The notes under the pieces were generated by a model that worked only from the letters and a program-made list of their open reading frames with translations, made no database searches and had not been told where the DNA came from. A stretch of DNA of 53,905 nucleotides, taken from an uncultured Lachnospiraceae bacterium. Its GTDB lineage: Bacteria; Bacillota; Clostridia; Lachnospirales; Lachnospiraceae. The stretch lies in NCBI GenBank assembly GCA_944376425.1, contig CALWCS010000069.1:1-53905 (forward strand). The letters run 5' to 3'. Below, piece by piece: positions 1 through 8,188 of the stretch (positions are counted from its first letter, which is position 1; every line of letters begins with the position of its first letter). A program made the position numbers and the translations under genes.

Positions 1-551
1 GTCGGACTGTTCGAGAAGGTAATCGATCACAGAGGTGGCTGATTTCCCGAAAATATCGGAAACAACCGAATCCAATGCGACATTGCAGACGGTAAGCGCA
101 TTCTGAAACCGATTCTTCTCACTGCTTGTGCAGGAAGTCAGCTTATACCGGTATCTCGTAAACTCCCTGAGGATACGGATTGGTTTGCACGGTATATAGC
201 TTCCCGGCACAAGCCCCATTCTGAACAGATCCCCAATCCATTTGGAATCCTTGGCATCATCCTTGTTCCCTTTGACAGCCTTTACCCATTTGGGGTTGGC
301 GATGGTGAGTTTCATTCGTCTTCCAAAAGGTTGAACACAGGAATCCAATATTTACCGGTAGATTCCATACAGACATCACGGCAGGAATGGTCCAACAGCC
401 ATTTTTTAAACTCAAGAATAGAATGGTTGAAGGTGGAGAAGCGTTTCTTCTGGTAAGAAGGCGGAACTCCGGAAGTGGTTTTGATGATGGTGGCAACGAG
501 AAAAGATTTGTGGACATCGACGCCACAGCAGGTTGGATAAACGACTTTCAC
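1..551 (-). pseudogene. IS110-family transposase, frameshifted and cut by window edge
   Basis: Read on the minus strand from a GTG at 551, preceded by a good AGGAG site, the frame gives an IS110 N-terminus: GVDVHKSF carries the first catalytic Asp and CMESTGKYW the Glu of the DEDD RuvC-like fold. The frame stops at 312 just after LLEDE. One missing base there moves the reading into the next frame, which continues with MKLTIANPKW and runs on to the left edge, typical of the family's middle region. The natural product would be about 400 residues; the C-terminal Ser-containing domain lies outside the window. The single-base deletion most likely inactivates it. A sequencing error is the alternative. 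Confidence 0.8.
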
Positions 552-845
552 AGGCAAAGCTCCTTTCTGAAAAAATAGAGAGAAGCCATTGACTGTTCCA
601 CCACACATTTAACAAGAGTTAAAACAATTCTTAGTGTACGGTCTTGGAGAGCCACTTATTTGTGCTTGAAAGGTAGAACTTGCACGGATTATCATGCTGT
701 CTAAAACGAGAGAGTTTTTACGACTCACCTCACCGTGCTTTGTAGTGTAGCTTCTCGCTTTTAGTATAAAGAAAAACGTAGAGGAAGTCGAAGCTTTCCT
801 TACTATTTGTGCCGCCAACTGAAAGGCGGCGGAATGGAGATTATT
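552..845. other. Non-coding stretch between IS110 and IS3 remnants
   Basis: No credible gene is seen here. It lies directly 5' of the IS110 transposase start, which is where the IS110 group keeps its long left end and bridge RNA. It also abuts the start of the IS3 remnant, preceded by an AAAGGCGGCGGA stretch. I could not define the element ends or fold a bridge RNA by eye. Confidence 0.4.
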
Positions 846-1341
846 ATGCTACATAGTTACACACCTGAATTTAAACAGAAAATTGTTCGTCTCCATTTGG
901 AAGAAAGACGTACTTACAAAAGCATCCCTGCAAATCCATTGTTTGGGTTACGTTGGCTTCTCTGAAGATTGGAAATTTGCCCAAATGCGTACTATAACTA
1001 CTGGAAACACCAAAAGGCAGATTACTATACCCAAAAATCCAAAGTACAGGTACAGAGCATGGAGATCTACCATGCGCACTTTACAAAAAGCATTGGATTC
1101 ACAGCCGGCAATCAAAGGAGAAGTGATCCTTCATAGCGATCAGGGAACACAATATACATCGGAAGCATTCGTTGAATTCTGCAGGTCTGTCTACGTAACC
1201 CAAAGTATGAGCAGGGTCGGCTGCCCATATGATAACGCACCAATGGAGCGATATTTCAATACGCTGAAGAATGAATGCATGAATCTATATGAGTTTCAAA
1301 CCGGCTGTGTAATCACCCAAATAGAAACGTCAATGCGTTAA
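846..1341 (+). pseudogene. IS3-family transposase remnant (orfA and orfB, multiply deleted)
   Basis: The ATG at 846 begins an OrfA-like N-terminus (SYTPEFKQKIVRLH) that stops at 965 after 39 residues, where OrfA is normally about 100. In another frame, from about 981, is a typical OrfB N-terminal segment (PNAYYNYWKHQKADYY). In a third frame, from about 1070 to 1300, is the OrfB C-terminus with the second catalytic Asp in LHSDQGTQYTS and the Glu in PMERYFNTLKNE. The helix-turn-helix region of OrfA and the first Asp of the DDE domain are missing, so at least two deletions have occurred. It cannot be active. Confidence 0.8.
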
Positions 1342-1526
1342 CAAACGGATCGACAGTAATAGACGAAAAGCTGTGGTCTGAGTCACCTCGTACCAGTCAA
1401 AGCTGTAAAAAGATCCACAGTGCCCTTTCAAAATATATCAGAGATGGAACAAAATACCCAGTAATATCTGGGAGAAAGGAAAAATCTAATTACCATCTAA
1501 GATAATTGGATTATACGTGAATTGGC

Positions 1527-2033
1527 ATGAATTTTAGATTAGCAGTTATGCAAGATTTGTCGCAGATTAAAACTGTATATAAGGACATAATCAAAAAAAT
1601 GAATCGTGAGCAGATACCAATATGGGATGATATTTATCCTTGTGAGTTTTTTGAGGAGGACATTAGAAACAATCGTCTTTATGTCTTAGTAAATAATCAT
1701 GATATTGCATCTGCCTTTGTTTTATGTGATACAAATTCAGGCGAAAAATCCGTAGGATGGCAAGATAACCAGAGCAGAGTTTTGTATCTAGACCGTTTAG
1801 GTGTAAATGTAAACTATCTTAGAATGGGAATAGGCAGCTTAATGCTTGAAAAAGCAAAGGAGGTTGCAAAAAATTTAGGGGCTGAATATTTACGACTTTT
1901 TGTTGCAGATATCAATGAGCCTGCTATTCAACTGTATCTTAAGAATGGTTTCATTAAAGGAATTGGCGTTTATGATGAAGTCATAGATGACGACCTTATT
2001 TTACATGAATATGGATTTGAGACGGTTCTTTAA
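1527..2033 (+). CDS. GNAT-family N-acetyltransferase
   Basis: This 168-residue protein has the size and order of a single GNAT domain. The acetyl-CoA binding motif A is seen around residues 90-110 (strand RVLYLDRLGV, then R-M-G-I-G-S), and motif B around 120-140, with NEPAIQLYLKNGF, the usual terminal NGF of these enzymes. It transfers an acetyl group from acetyl-CoA to an amine; the substrate cannot be read from the sequence. No strong ribosome binding site precedes the ATG, and the gene sits alone between transposon debris and the RiPP cluster, so it may be a passenger acquired with the mobile DNA. Confidence 0.8.
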   Translation: MNFRLAVMQDLSQIKTVYKDIIKKMNREQIPIWDDIYPCEFFEEDIRNNRLYVLVNNHDIASAFVLCDTNSGEKSVGWQDNQSRVLYLDRLGVNVNYLRMGIGSLMLEKAKEVAKNLGAEYLRLFVADINEPAIQLYLKNGFIKGIGVYDEVIDDDLILHEYGFETVL

Positions 2034-2433
2034 TTAAAACAAAATTTTCTGTTTATAGTCTTTCAACTTTTTTTGCCTAAAGTATTGACATAGATCTAAT
2101 GATATCCTATAACAGAAATAAAAAGAAAAACGCCGCAGAATGGTATGAGAAATACAAGGAAGAGTATGACAGCCTGCTTCAGAAAAAATATATGAGACGA
2201 ATCATGATGCGGCAGTAATCTGGGAAAACTTAAACAATGCAGAAAAAGCGGGATTTTATTTAAAAAGGGTAAAGAAATGCGCAAAAGAGTATCTCACACA
2301 GAGCAGTCTGGAACGCAGAAAGATTTAGGAATCAGCATCTGGTAAGCAGAGTGTGGAATGACAGGGAAAGAAGGAGAAAGGAGCTGCCAGGTACGGTTGA
2401 TGAAGGTGGTACTTTAGCAGAGGGACAGAGAAT
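2034..2433. other. Intergenic region upstream of the RiPP cluster, with a possible coding relic
   Basis: About 400 bases without an intact gene. Two short plus-strand frames (about 2099-2218 and 2185-2327, the latter ending CAKEYLTQSSLERRKI) read like one small helical protein split by a frameshift, probably debris of a neighbouring mobile element. A promoter-like sequence lies at 2085-2113. If it is used, this region becomes a roughly 315-nt untranslated leader for the cluster. Confidence 0.4.
2085..2113 (+). promoter_or_regulatory. Sigma-A type promoter for the RiPP cluster
   Basis: A perfect -35 box TTGACA (2085-2090) is followed after exactly 17 bases by TATAAC (2108-2113), one mismatch from consensus. 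It is the only strong promoter seen between the acetyltransferase and the first cluster gene and points into the cluster. Assignment to the cluster is inference from position. Confidence 0.5.
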
Positions 2434-2706
2434 ATGGTTGTATATGATAAAAATAATATAAGGAATATGTATTTATCGCCTTATCTGAAATTTGCATGGG
2501 ATGAAACAGGGGTAACAGTTTATCAGATTGTATTCTGCCGGGCTTTAAGAATTGAAGCTAAGAGAGAGAAACTGGAAATATTTTTTACGTACTTAAAGCA
2601 GGGAATCACAATGGACAGGCTTCAGACAGAAATCCGAAAATTACTTCCGAAAGCGGATCCAAATCTTTTTTTAACACAATGCATCAGAAACGGGGTAATC
2701 GAATAG
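2434..2706 (+). CDS. PqqD-like RiPP recognition element (RRE) protein
   Basis: This is a 90-residue protein. The pattern is a short beta-rich N-terminus (YLSPYLKFAWDETGVTVYQ) followed by helices resembling a winged helix, with a PqqD-like TMDRLQTEIRKLL segment and a final FLTQCIRNGVIE helix. PqqD-family proteins bind the leader peptide of a precursor and present it to a radical SAM enzyme. Its place as first gene of an operon with two radical SAM enzymes and a precursor supports that role. It overlaps the next gene, suggesting translational coupling. The family call rests on fold pattern and context, not on strong signature residues; a small DNA-binding protein is the alternative. Confidence 0.6.
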   Translation: MVVYDKNNIRNMYLSPYLKFAWDETGVTVYQIVFCRALRIEAKREKLEIFFTYLKQGITMDRLQTEIRKLLPKADPNLFLTQCIRNGVIE

Positions 2707-4100
2707 TGAAACAGGATATTATAAAAAAATTTACAAAAGGGCAGATCCACTTTTGCGGCGGTGTATGTTTTGAGGGCAGGTCATGTGCTCTGCTGTTTGT
2801 GCCGGAATCAGGAACCTCTCTTCTTATTTCCCATGAATATGCCGAACATCTTAGAAACGGGGAGTATCCGGATGAATTGCTGGGGAAAATGCTTTCCCGG
2901 GGAATGGCTTTTTTGACAGGGGAGTCGCAGCTTCCGGATCATTCCAAAAGTATTGAACCGAATTTCTTTTTGATTGACATGACACAATTCTGTAATTTTT
3001 CCTGCAAATACTGTCTGCGCAGTCCGGAGATTACCGGAAAGCGTCTTTCAAAACAGAAATTAGATGAAATCTTGGACTATATTATCGATACCTGCCGCAG
3101 CAACCATTACACTCATATCAGCATTCAGCCATGGGGAGGGGAACCCCTTCTGGAGTTTGAGAATGTTATGTACATTCATCAGAAAATGAAAGACAGCGGT
3201 ATCCAGGTCAATATCTCTCTGGAGACAAATGGTTCTTTGATCACTCCGGAAGTAGCTGAGAAACTCACAGAAGCAAATATTTCTGTTGGTATCAGCATAG
3301 ATGGTCCCAGGGAGATACATGACGCGCAGCGGCTTACAAACAGCGGAAAACCGACTTTTGAAGAAGTGACATCTGGAATTGCCTGCCTCCAAAAAGCAGG
3401 TATGCGTAACATAGGATCCATTTCCGTTATCACAAAAGATTCTTTAAAAGAATTGGAAAAAATCCTGGACTTTTTTGTGAAACAATACCCGGATATGGGC
3501 ATCAAACTAAATCCGATGCATTCACCGGGACGGGAAACTGCCAGGAAAATGGCGCTTGAACCGGAAGATATGCCGGAGTTTGCCGGAAGATTGATAAAGA
3601 AAGTTACAGATCTTTATAAGAAAGGGTATGTGGTGCGTGAATCCAGGACAAGCACACTGCTCAGAAATCTGCTGTGTCGTTCAGACAGTGATCTCTGCCA
3701 TTCCATGGGCTGCCGGGGCGGACGCTGTATGGTGATTTTTGACCAGAAGGGTGATGTTTATCCATGCGAGATGGTTGACTATCCGGAAGAAAAGATCACC
3801 AATATTGCGGATCACCGGGATTTGAAAAAGGAAATTGAGAAAGCAGCTGAGAAAAATCTGTATTTTAAAGAAAAAACTTCAGAAAAATGCAGGGATTGTC
3901 TTTGGAGATATTACTGCCGCGGCGGATGTACTTCTGCGGTTATGTACCAGAATGGAAAAAATGCAGAGATCAATAAGGAAGGATGCAGTTTGAACTGTGC
4001 AATGTATCAGTCGCTTATAGAGTTGATTGTTGATGATCCCGAGCTGGCTTTCTGCATTATGGAAGGACGGGAATATCCCGGAAAAAGGATGGAAGAATGA
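2706..4100 (+). CDS. Radical SAM/SPASM peptide maturase
   Basis: A radical SAM enzyme of about 464 residues. The [4Fe-4S] SAM-cleaving motif C-x3-C-x2-C lies at about residues 96-103 (FCNFSCKYCLR), followed by the GGEP motif in QPWGGEPLL. The C-terminal part is a cysteine-rich SPASM region (GCRGGRC, PCEMVDYP, CRDCLWRYYCRGGC, GCSLNC) that would hold two auxiliary iron-sulfur clusters. Such enzymes install C-C, thioether or cyclophane crosslinks in ribosomal peptides. The roughly 85 residues before the radical SAM domain may carry a leader-binding function. The GTG at 2706, overlapping the previous stop as TAGTG with GGGG upstream, is preferred. An in-frame ATG at 2679 would add nine residues but lacks a ribosome binding site. 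The stop overlaps the next gene by four bases. Confidence 0.9.
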   Translation: MKQDIIKKFTKGQIHFCGGVCFEGRSCALLFVPESGTSLLISHEYAEHLRNGEYPDELLGKMLSRGMAFLTGESQLPDHSKSIEPNFFLIDMTQFCNFSCKYCLRSPEITGKRLSKQKLDEILDYIIDTCRSNHYTHISIQPWGGEPLLEFENVMYIHQKMKDSGIQVNISLETNGSLITPEVAEKLTEANISVGISIDGPREIHDAQRLTNSGKPTFEEVTSGIACLQKAGMRNIGSISVITKDSLKELEKILDFFVKQYPDMGIKLNPMHSPGRETARKMALEPEDMPEFAGRLIKKVTDLYKKGYVVRESRTSTLLRNLLCRSDSDLCHSMGCRGGRCMVIFDQKGDVYPCEMVDYPEEKITNIADHRDLKKEIEKAAEKNLYFKEKTSEKCRDCLWRYYCRGGCTSAVMYQNGKNAEINKEGCSLNCAMYQSLIELIVDDPELAFCIMEGREYPGKRMEE

Positions 4101-5014
4101 AGCATTTATACTTTGTATTGACAAACCGGTGTAATGAGGTGTGCCGGATATGTCCTAGAAGCGGATCTGAGAGAATCCGCGATGTTGATACTGCTGTGAT
4201 TCTGAAGAAGCTGAAGAGAGATATATCAGAAGAAGCTGTTACGGATATTACGCTTTCCGGCGGGGAACCGACTTTACATCAGGGACTTCCTGAAGTTCTC
4301 ACTCTTTTGGATGAGATGAATATTAAGGTGACGGTCTTATCGAATGCTCTCCGCTTTTCAAATATGGAATTGGCAGAGAGGTGTTTTGGAGGATTAAAAA
4401 ACAAAAAGAATTTTCGGATTGTCAGTGCCGTCCATTCTCTGCAAGATGGCAGGCATGATGAAGTGACAGGAGTAAAAGGAAGCTTAGAAAAGACTGTTTC
4501 CGGTCTGCAAAATGTACATAGTCTGGGGATCTCGGTTTATGTAAAGTGCATAATAGGAGCGCATAATAAAGATGAGTTGGAGAATTATGTTGAGTGGACA
4601 AATCGTGTTTTTCAAAATGAAGGAGGACTGATTCTGTGTGGAATGGATTATGCCGGAATGAGTCCTGACCAGATCGGACAGTATGGATACAATATAATAG
4701 AAATTACAGAACAGCTTGAGAAGGCATTGGACAAAAGAGAAGCGCTGTGCGCACAGGGAAAAGGGATCGCTGTGCGTGTGTCAGAACTTCCTCTTTGTAT
4801 TTCAGATCCGTATTACTGGAAATATTTCGACCTGCGTATAGATCAGGACAGCCGGTACGACGATAGTCATTGGGAAAACCAGAAGACGGCAGTCAGAGAT
4901 TATTATCCAATGGCAGCGGTCTGTAAGCAATGTAAAGCACAGAAACTATGTCCGGGTATATGGAGGACGCAGTATGAAAAATATGGAGAAGCCGCAGTTC
5001 GGCCTTATGCTTAG
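4097..5014 (+). CDS. Second radical SAM peptide-modifying enzyme
   Basis: A 305-residue radical SAM protein. The cluster motif is right at the N-terminus (C12-x3-C16-x2-C19 in RCNEVCRICP), with the GGEP motif in LSGGEPTLH. It ends with a short cysteine group, C276-x2-C279-x5-C285, in CKQCKAQKLCPGIW, consistent with one auxiliary iron-sulfur cluster as in compact Twitch/SPASM-like enzymes, including those paired with a larger SPASM enzyme in His-Xaa-Ser systems. It starts inside the previous gene (ATGA overlap), so the two are translated together. Two radical SAM enzymes in one operon suggest two different modifications, or a heterodimeric system. The substrate is presumably the peptide encoded immediately downstream. 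Confidence 0.85.
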   Translation: MKHLYFVLTNRCNEVCRICPRSGSERIRDVDTAVILKKLKRDISEEAVTDITLSGGEPTLHQGLPEVLTLLDEMNIKVTVLSNALRFSNMELAERCFGGLKNKKNFRIVSAVHSLQDGRHDEVTGVKGSLEKTVSGLQNVHSLGISVYVKCIIGAHNKDELENYVEWTNRVFQNEGGLILCGMDYAGMSPDQIGQYGYNIIEITEQLEKALDKREALCAQGKGIAVRVSELPLCISDPYYWKYFDLRIDQDSRYDDSHWENQKTAVRDYYPMAAVCKQCKAQKLCPGIWRTQYEKYGEAAVRPYA

Positions 5015-5084
5015 GTATCTGTTCTGATCTTTTATGTGCAGAAATAACAGATATAGAGAAAATCAGGGGAAAGGAGGTATTTCT

Positions 5085-5276
5085 ATGGATTTACAGGAAA
5101 AAATCAACATTTTTTCTAAAAAAACAGGAGAGATGCTTAGCTTTTCTGTTTCCGAGGACGGGGCGGTTCTCTGTGCAGACGGAGCTTGTTTCCAGAATGC
5201 CAATGACTGGATGAATGGCTACTGGAATAATGGCGGTGGCTCATGGGATCATAACCGTTGGGAAGACAGATGGTAA
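5085..5276 (+). CDS. RiPP precursor peptide with Trp/Asn/Gly-rich core
   Basis: A 63-residue peptide starting at ATG 5085, set by a textbook AAAGGAGGT site seven bases upstream; a longer in-frame start at 5034 has none. Residues 1-35 form a polar, leader-like segment. Residues 40-63 are strikingly biased: W42-M-N44, W47-N-N49, GGG, W54-D-H-N57, W59-E-D61, and a C-terminal W63, giving five Trp spaced 5, 7, 5 and 4 residues apart. Several Trp are followed at +2 by Asn or Asp, the Trp-X-Asn/Asp spacing targeted by three-residue cyclophane-forming radical SAM enzymes. Cys30 and Cys35 lie at the leader/core boundary. A hairpin follows the stop. The mature structure cannot be deduced. Confidence 0.8.
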   Translation: MDLQEKINIFSKKTGEMLSFSVSEDGAVLCADGACFQNANDWMNGYWNNGGGSWDHNRWEDRW

Positions 5277-5285
5277 AAAGGCAAA

Positions 5286-5315
5286 AGAAAAGCAGCAGAT
5301 AACTGCTGCTTTTCT
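5286..5315 (+). terminator. Hairpin after the precursor gene (partial terminator or mRNA stabiliser)
   Basis: A perfect 13-bp inverted repeat with an ATAA loop (arms 5286-5298 and 5303-5315) begins nine bases after the precursor stop codon. The right arm ends in TTTTCT but no long U-run follows. It probably lets part of the transcripts end after the precursor gene, a common way to make more peptide than enzyme. Confidence 0.65.
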
Positions 5316-5346
5316 GTTATAAAAAGAGATAAAAGGGGGAAAAGAA

Positions 5347-6147
5347 ATGGCGGATAAGACGTTGCTCTGGGACGGTGCTGTTTTATACGGGTATAAAGAA
5401 GATGACATTTACCGTTGGATTACCGATCAGAGAGCATATTTTGAAGAAGAGCATCTAAAATCATGGAAAAAGTGGACGGACAATGTGGATTGTATTTTTG
5501 ATATAGGTGCAAATCTGGGAAATCATACAGTTTTTTGGGGAAAACATACAAAGATTTCGAAAATTTATGCCTGGGAGCCATATCCTCTGAATTACAGGCT
5601 TTTATGCAGAAATATCGAAGCTAACGGGCTTAGGCAGGTCGAAACCTGTCCCTTTGCAGCAGGGGACCACTGCGGAACAATGTATCTTGCGGAAACGGTA
5701 TCTCGATCTTCCCTGGGCAATGCAAGATTTTCCTATTTAAAGCCAAAAGATTACAGCGATTCCATCCTGCCGACGGAAGGCATGACGATCGACTCTTTTG
5801 TGTTTAATAAGCAGACGATACCGGTGGGATTTATCAAAATTGATGTGGAAGGGATGGCAGATCGTGTTTTGGAAGGGGCAAAGCAGACTCTCTGTACATT
5901 ACATCCCACAATCTGGGTGGAGTGTGAAGCAGATAACTGCCTGAAAATCACATCACTGCTCAGTGAGGCGGGATATTTTCTGGTGGATGTGATGGGCGCC
6001 AATCTTCTGTTTGCACACCCGAAACGGTGCAGAGAGGTCAGGGAGTATGACTGGAAGAAGCTCCTTCCCGCATACCTTGATATGCGTATACAGATGCTGG
6101 AGATCTCCCTGAAATATTATCAATTGAAAGATGTGGAAAAAAGATGA
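5347..6147 (+). CDS. FkbM-family SAM-dependent methyltransferase
   Basis: A 266-residue class I methyltransferase. The SAM-binding glycine motif is at about residues 51-60 (FDIGANLGNH), the acidic end of strand 2 is E77 in AWEPYP, and the FkbM hallmark FIKIDVEGM is at about 158-166. FkbM enzymes usually O-methylate hydroxyl groups on sugars or small molecules. In this operon the most economical role is O-methylation of the modified peptide, perhaps of a hydroxyl installed by the two downstream U32 proteins; that link is inference. A GGGGGAAAAGA ribosome binding site precedes the ATG, and the stop overlaps the next gene (ATGA). Confidence 0.85.
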   Translation: MADKTLLWDGAVLYGYKEDDIYRWITDQRAYFEEEHLKSWKKWTDNVDCIFDIGANLGNHTVFWGKHTKISKIYAWEPYPLNYRLLCRNIEANGLRQVETCPFAAGDHCGTMYLAETVSRSSLGNARFSYLKPKDYSDSILPTEGMTIDSFVFNKQTIPVGFIKIDVEGMADRVLEGAKQTLCTLHPTIWVECEADNCLKITSLLSEAGYFLVDVMGANLLFAHPKRCREVREYDWKKLLPAYLDMRIQMLEISLKYYQLKDVEKR

Positions 6148-6977
6148 AATTGATACTAAATTTAAGTGATTATTATACCTTTCAGCACAAAAACTGGGAG
6201 AATCTGCTAAAAATATATTCAGAGTATCCATGGAAATACTGGAAAAAAATGCCGGTGTCAGGCGTGCGTTTCGGCATAGAAACCTGTAGTATTCTTTTGA
6301 AAAAGCTATCAAAAGAAACTGTCAAAAAAGAAATTGCATGGCTGAAGGAACACAATATACAGGCATGGTTTGTTTTTCCGGTACTGCGGCAGTTAGCGGC
6401 AGAGCATGGTGAGATGCTCCTTGAAACATTAATTTCCGAGGGGGTAGACGGGATTATAATCAACGATTTTGCTTTATTATCTATGCTTGAAAAAAAAGAT
6501 CCGGACTGCAGAATCAAAAGGATATTTGGTCGGTGCTTTGACAAAAGAATGCGCGATCCAAGGTTTGCAGAAGCTTCTTCTGAAAAAAATATGCTGTTGG
6601 GAAGAGAATACCAGTCTTTGATGTCCTGCGAGAATATCACTTGTATGGAGTGGGAAGGCTTCGGGAATCTGAACAATACATCTTCTGTTGAACAGGCAGT
6701 TCATATTCCGTATACACTGGTTACATTCAGCAATCTGTGTGAATTAAGTGGTCTGGATTGTGATATACACCATAAATTCAAGTCTGGAGATTGTAAGGCG
6801 CCTTGTCTTAAGGTGTGTGCAACCGGACATGCGCCGTTTCTGGCATCATCTCTGTATCAGTTCGGAAATGCTTTGTACATGCAGTGCCAGCCGGCTGCAT
6901 TGATAAATCGGTGGATAGAAAAAAGTGAATGGCTGATCTATACCCCATGGTCGGAGTATAGAAGAAACGGAGGATGA
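6144..6977 (+). CDS. U32-family protein resembling UbiV
   Basis: A 277-residue protein of the U32 superfamily. A single Cys near the N-terminus (C48, in GIETCSILL) and a later cluster (C199, C206, C217, C221, C225) resemble the arrangement in UbiV, where one early Cys and a C-x12-C-x3-C group bind a [4Fe-4S] cluster; here C206-x10-C217-x3-C221 is the closest match. UbiV works with UbiU in oxygen-independent hydroxylation during ubiquinone synthesis. This gene is followed at once by a UbiU-like partner. Since Firmicutes of this kind lack ubiquinone and the neighbours are RiPP enzymes, the substrate is more likely the precursor peptide. Confidence is high for the superfamily, lower for the UbiV-like role. 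Confidence 0.7.
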   Translation: MKLILNLSDYYTFQHKNWENLLKIYSEYPWKYWKKMPVSGVRFGIETCSILLKKLSKETVKKEIAWLKEHNIQAWFVFPVLRQLAAEHGEMLLETLISEGVDGIIINDFALLSMLEKKDPDCRIKRIFGRCFDKRMRDPRFAEASSEKNMLLGREYQSLMSCENITCMEWEGFGNLNNTSSVEQAVHIPYTLVTFSNLCELSGLDCDIHHKFKSGDCKAPCLKVCATGHAPFLASSLYQFGNALYMQCQPAALINRWIEKSEWLIYTPWSEYRRNGG

Positions 6978-6979
6978 AT

Positions 6980-7996
6980 ATGAAGATTACCTCTCCTTTA
7001 AACGAAAGCTGCTGCCTGCCGCTTCTGGCAAAAGAAGCAGATGAATTTTATGTGGGAATAGTGGAGAAAGAGCCGGAAGCATGCCGGATACCGCCCTTGT
7101 ATAATACAAGAGGAGGTCGGAGCGGACCGGCTAATTTTCGGGACTGGAAAAGTCTGGAAAAGGCAGTAAAAGAAGCTTCTGTTCGAAATCGCCCGGTATA
7201 CCTGACTATGAATGCTCATAATATAGATCCAGACAGAGAAAACGTGTGGAAAAGAATCCTGGACAGATTTGTACAGATTGGGGGAACAGGAGTGATAAGT
7301 GCGAATTTGGATTGTCTGCGTTATGGAAAAGAAATCGGGCTAAAGTGTTCTGTAAGTACAATTATGGGACTCTATAATGTGGAGGCAATCCGCTGGATCG
7401 TACAGGAAATCAGACCGGAAAGAATTGTTTTATCAAGAGATCTGACTTTGGAGGAGATAAAAGAGATCAGGAGAGAGACAGGGGTTGCGCTGGAAGTATT
7501 CGGGATGAATTTTGGATGCAGATACAGCAATGCTTTTTGCTTTGGAAGCCATAATCACGCCACGAAAGGTTTCTGCCATGCCGTGGGACAGATGGAATGG
7601 GAGTACAGAAACAGGAACGGCGAACCGATGTCAGGGGATTTTCTGCTGAAAGCAGATTTAAATCACTGGCTGTACACAAATGCGTTGCTCGAATCCGCCT
7701 GCGGTGCCTGTGCGGTATATTCTCTGATTGAAATGGGAATCGATCATATCAAAATAGTGGGAAGGGAACTGGACGGAGACAAAATTCTGGAATCCGCTGT
7801 GATTATGAGAAGATGTATCGAAGCTGCTGAGAATAGTCAGACGGTTCAGGAATACTGGTCAAAACTGCCTCGAAAGAATATACAGAAAAACCGTTACGGA
7901 TGTTATGGAGGATATCAATGCTATTATCCGGAAAGTTGCCCGGAACTAAATGAAAAACCGGCAGATAGAGATAAAGGTTCAGAATGCCTCGGATAA
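6980..7996 (+). CDS. U32-family protein resembling UbiU
   Basis: A 338-residue U32 protein from ATG 6980, chosen because GGAGG (6969-6973) abuts an earlier ATG at 6974 but is well spaced for this one. Cys180-x6-Cys187-x11-Cys199 and Cys241 (in CGAC) reproduce the four-cysteine iron-sulfur pattern of UbiU/RlhA-type U32 proteins. It retains typical U32 segments such as LEVFGMNFGCRYS and GIDHIKIVGREL. The pairing with the UbiV-like gene, with only two bases between stop and start, argues for a heterodimer. In UbiU-UbiV such pairs add hydroxyl groups without oxygen. A peptidase role is possible by name but the iron-sulfur ligands argue against it. The tail beyond residue 300 is rich in Cys and Tyr (NRYGCYGGYQCYYPESC), which is unusual. 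Confidence 0.75.
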   Translation: MKITSPLNESCCLPLLAKEADEFYVGIVEKEPEACRIPPLYNTRGGRSGPANFRDWKSLEKAVKEASVRNRPVYLTMNAHNIDPDRENVWKRILDRFVQIGGTGVISANLDCLRYGKEIGLKCSVSTIMGLYNVEAIRWIVQEIRPERIVLSRDLTLEEIKEIRRETGVALEVFGMNFGCRYSNAFCFGSHNHATKGFCHAVGQMEWEYRNRNGEPMSGDFLLKADLNHWLYTNALLESACGACAVYSLIEMGIDHIKIVGRELDGDKILESAVIMRRCIEAAENSQTVQEYWSKLPRKNIQKNRYGCYGGYQCYYPESCPELNEKPADRDKGSECLG

Positions 7997-8145
7997 GGGA
8001 AAAGATAACTTTCTGTTTTCAGGATGTGTACGATTGCAGGGCAATTAATACTTCGCAACGGTGATTGTGGGGGAGGGGAAGTTACCGTCAAGTTTAGATA
8101 ACCTTTTTTTATAACGCAAATATTAATTTTAACGATAATTGGAAG

Positions 8146-8188
8146 ATAACAGTATCTTGTCCAAGAGGAACAGATACTGTTATTTTAG
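8146..8188 (+). terminator. Terminator closing the RiPP cluster
   Basis: A 12-bp perfect stem (8146-8157 with 8172-8183) extended by a bulged inner stem around an AAGA loop is followed by a short T-rich tail. It lies 150 bases after the last U32 gene and before the response regulator, separating the two operons. The stretch between 7997 and 8145 has no gene. Confidence 0.6.

Noticed and set aside
2099..2218. Small gene starting at ATG 2099
   Set aside because: The ATG lies inside the TTGACA/TATAAC promoter spacer, has no ribosome site, and the frame breaks after about 39 codons.
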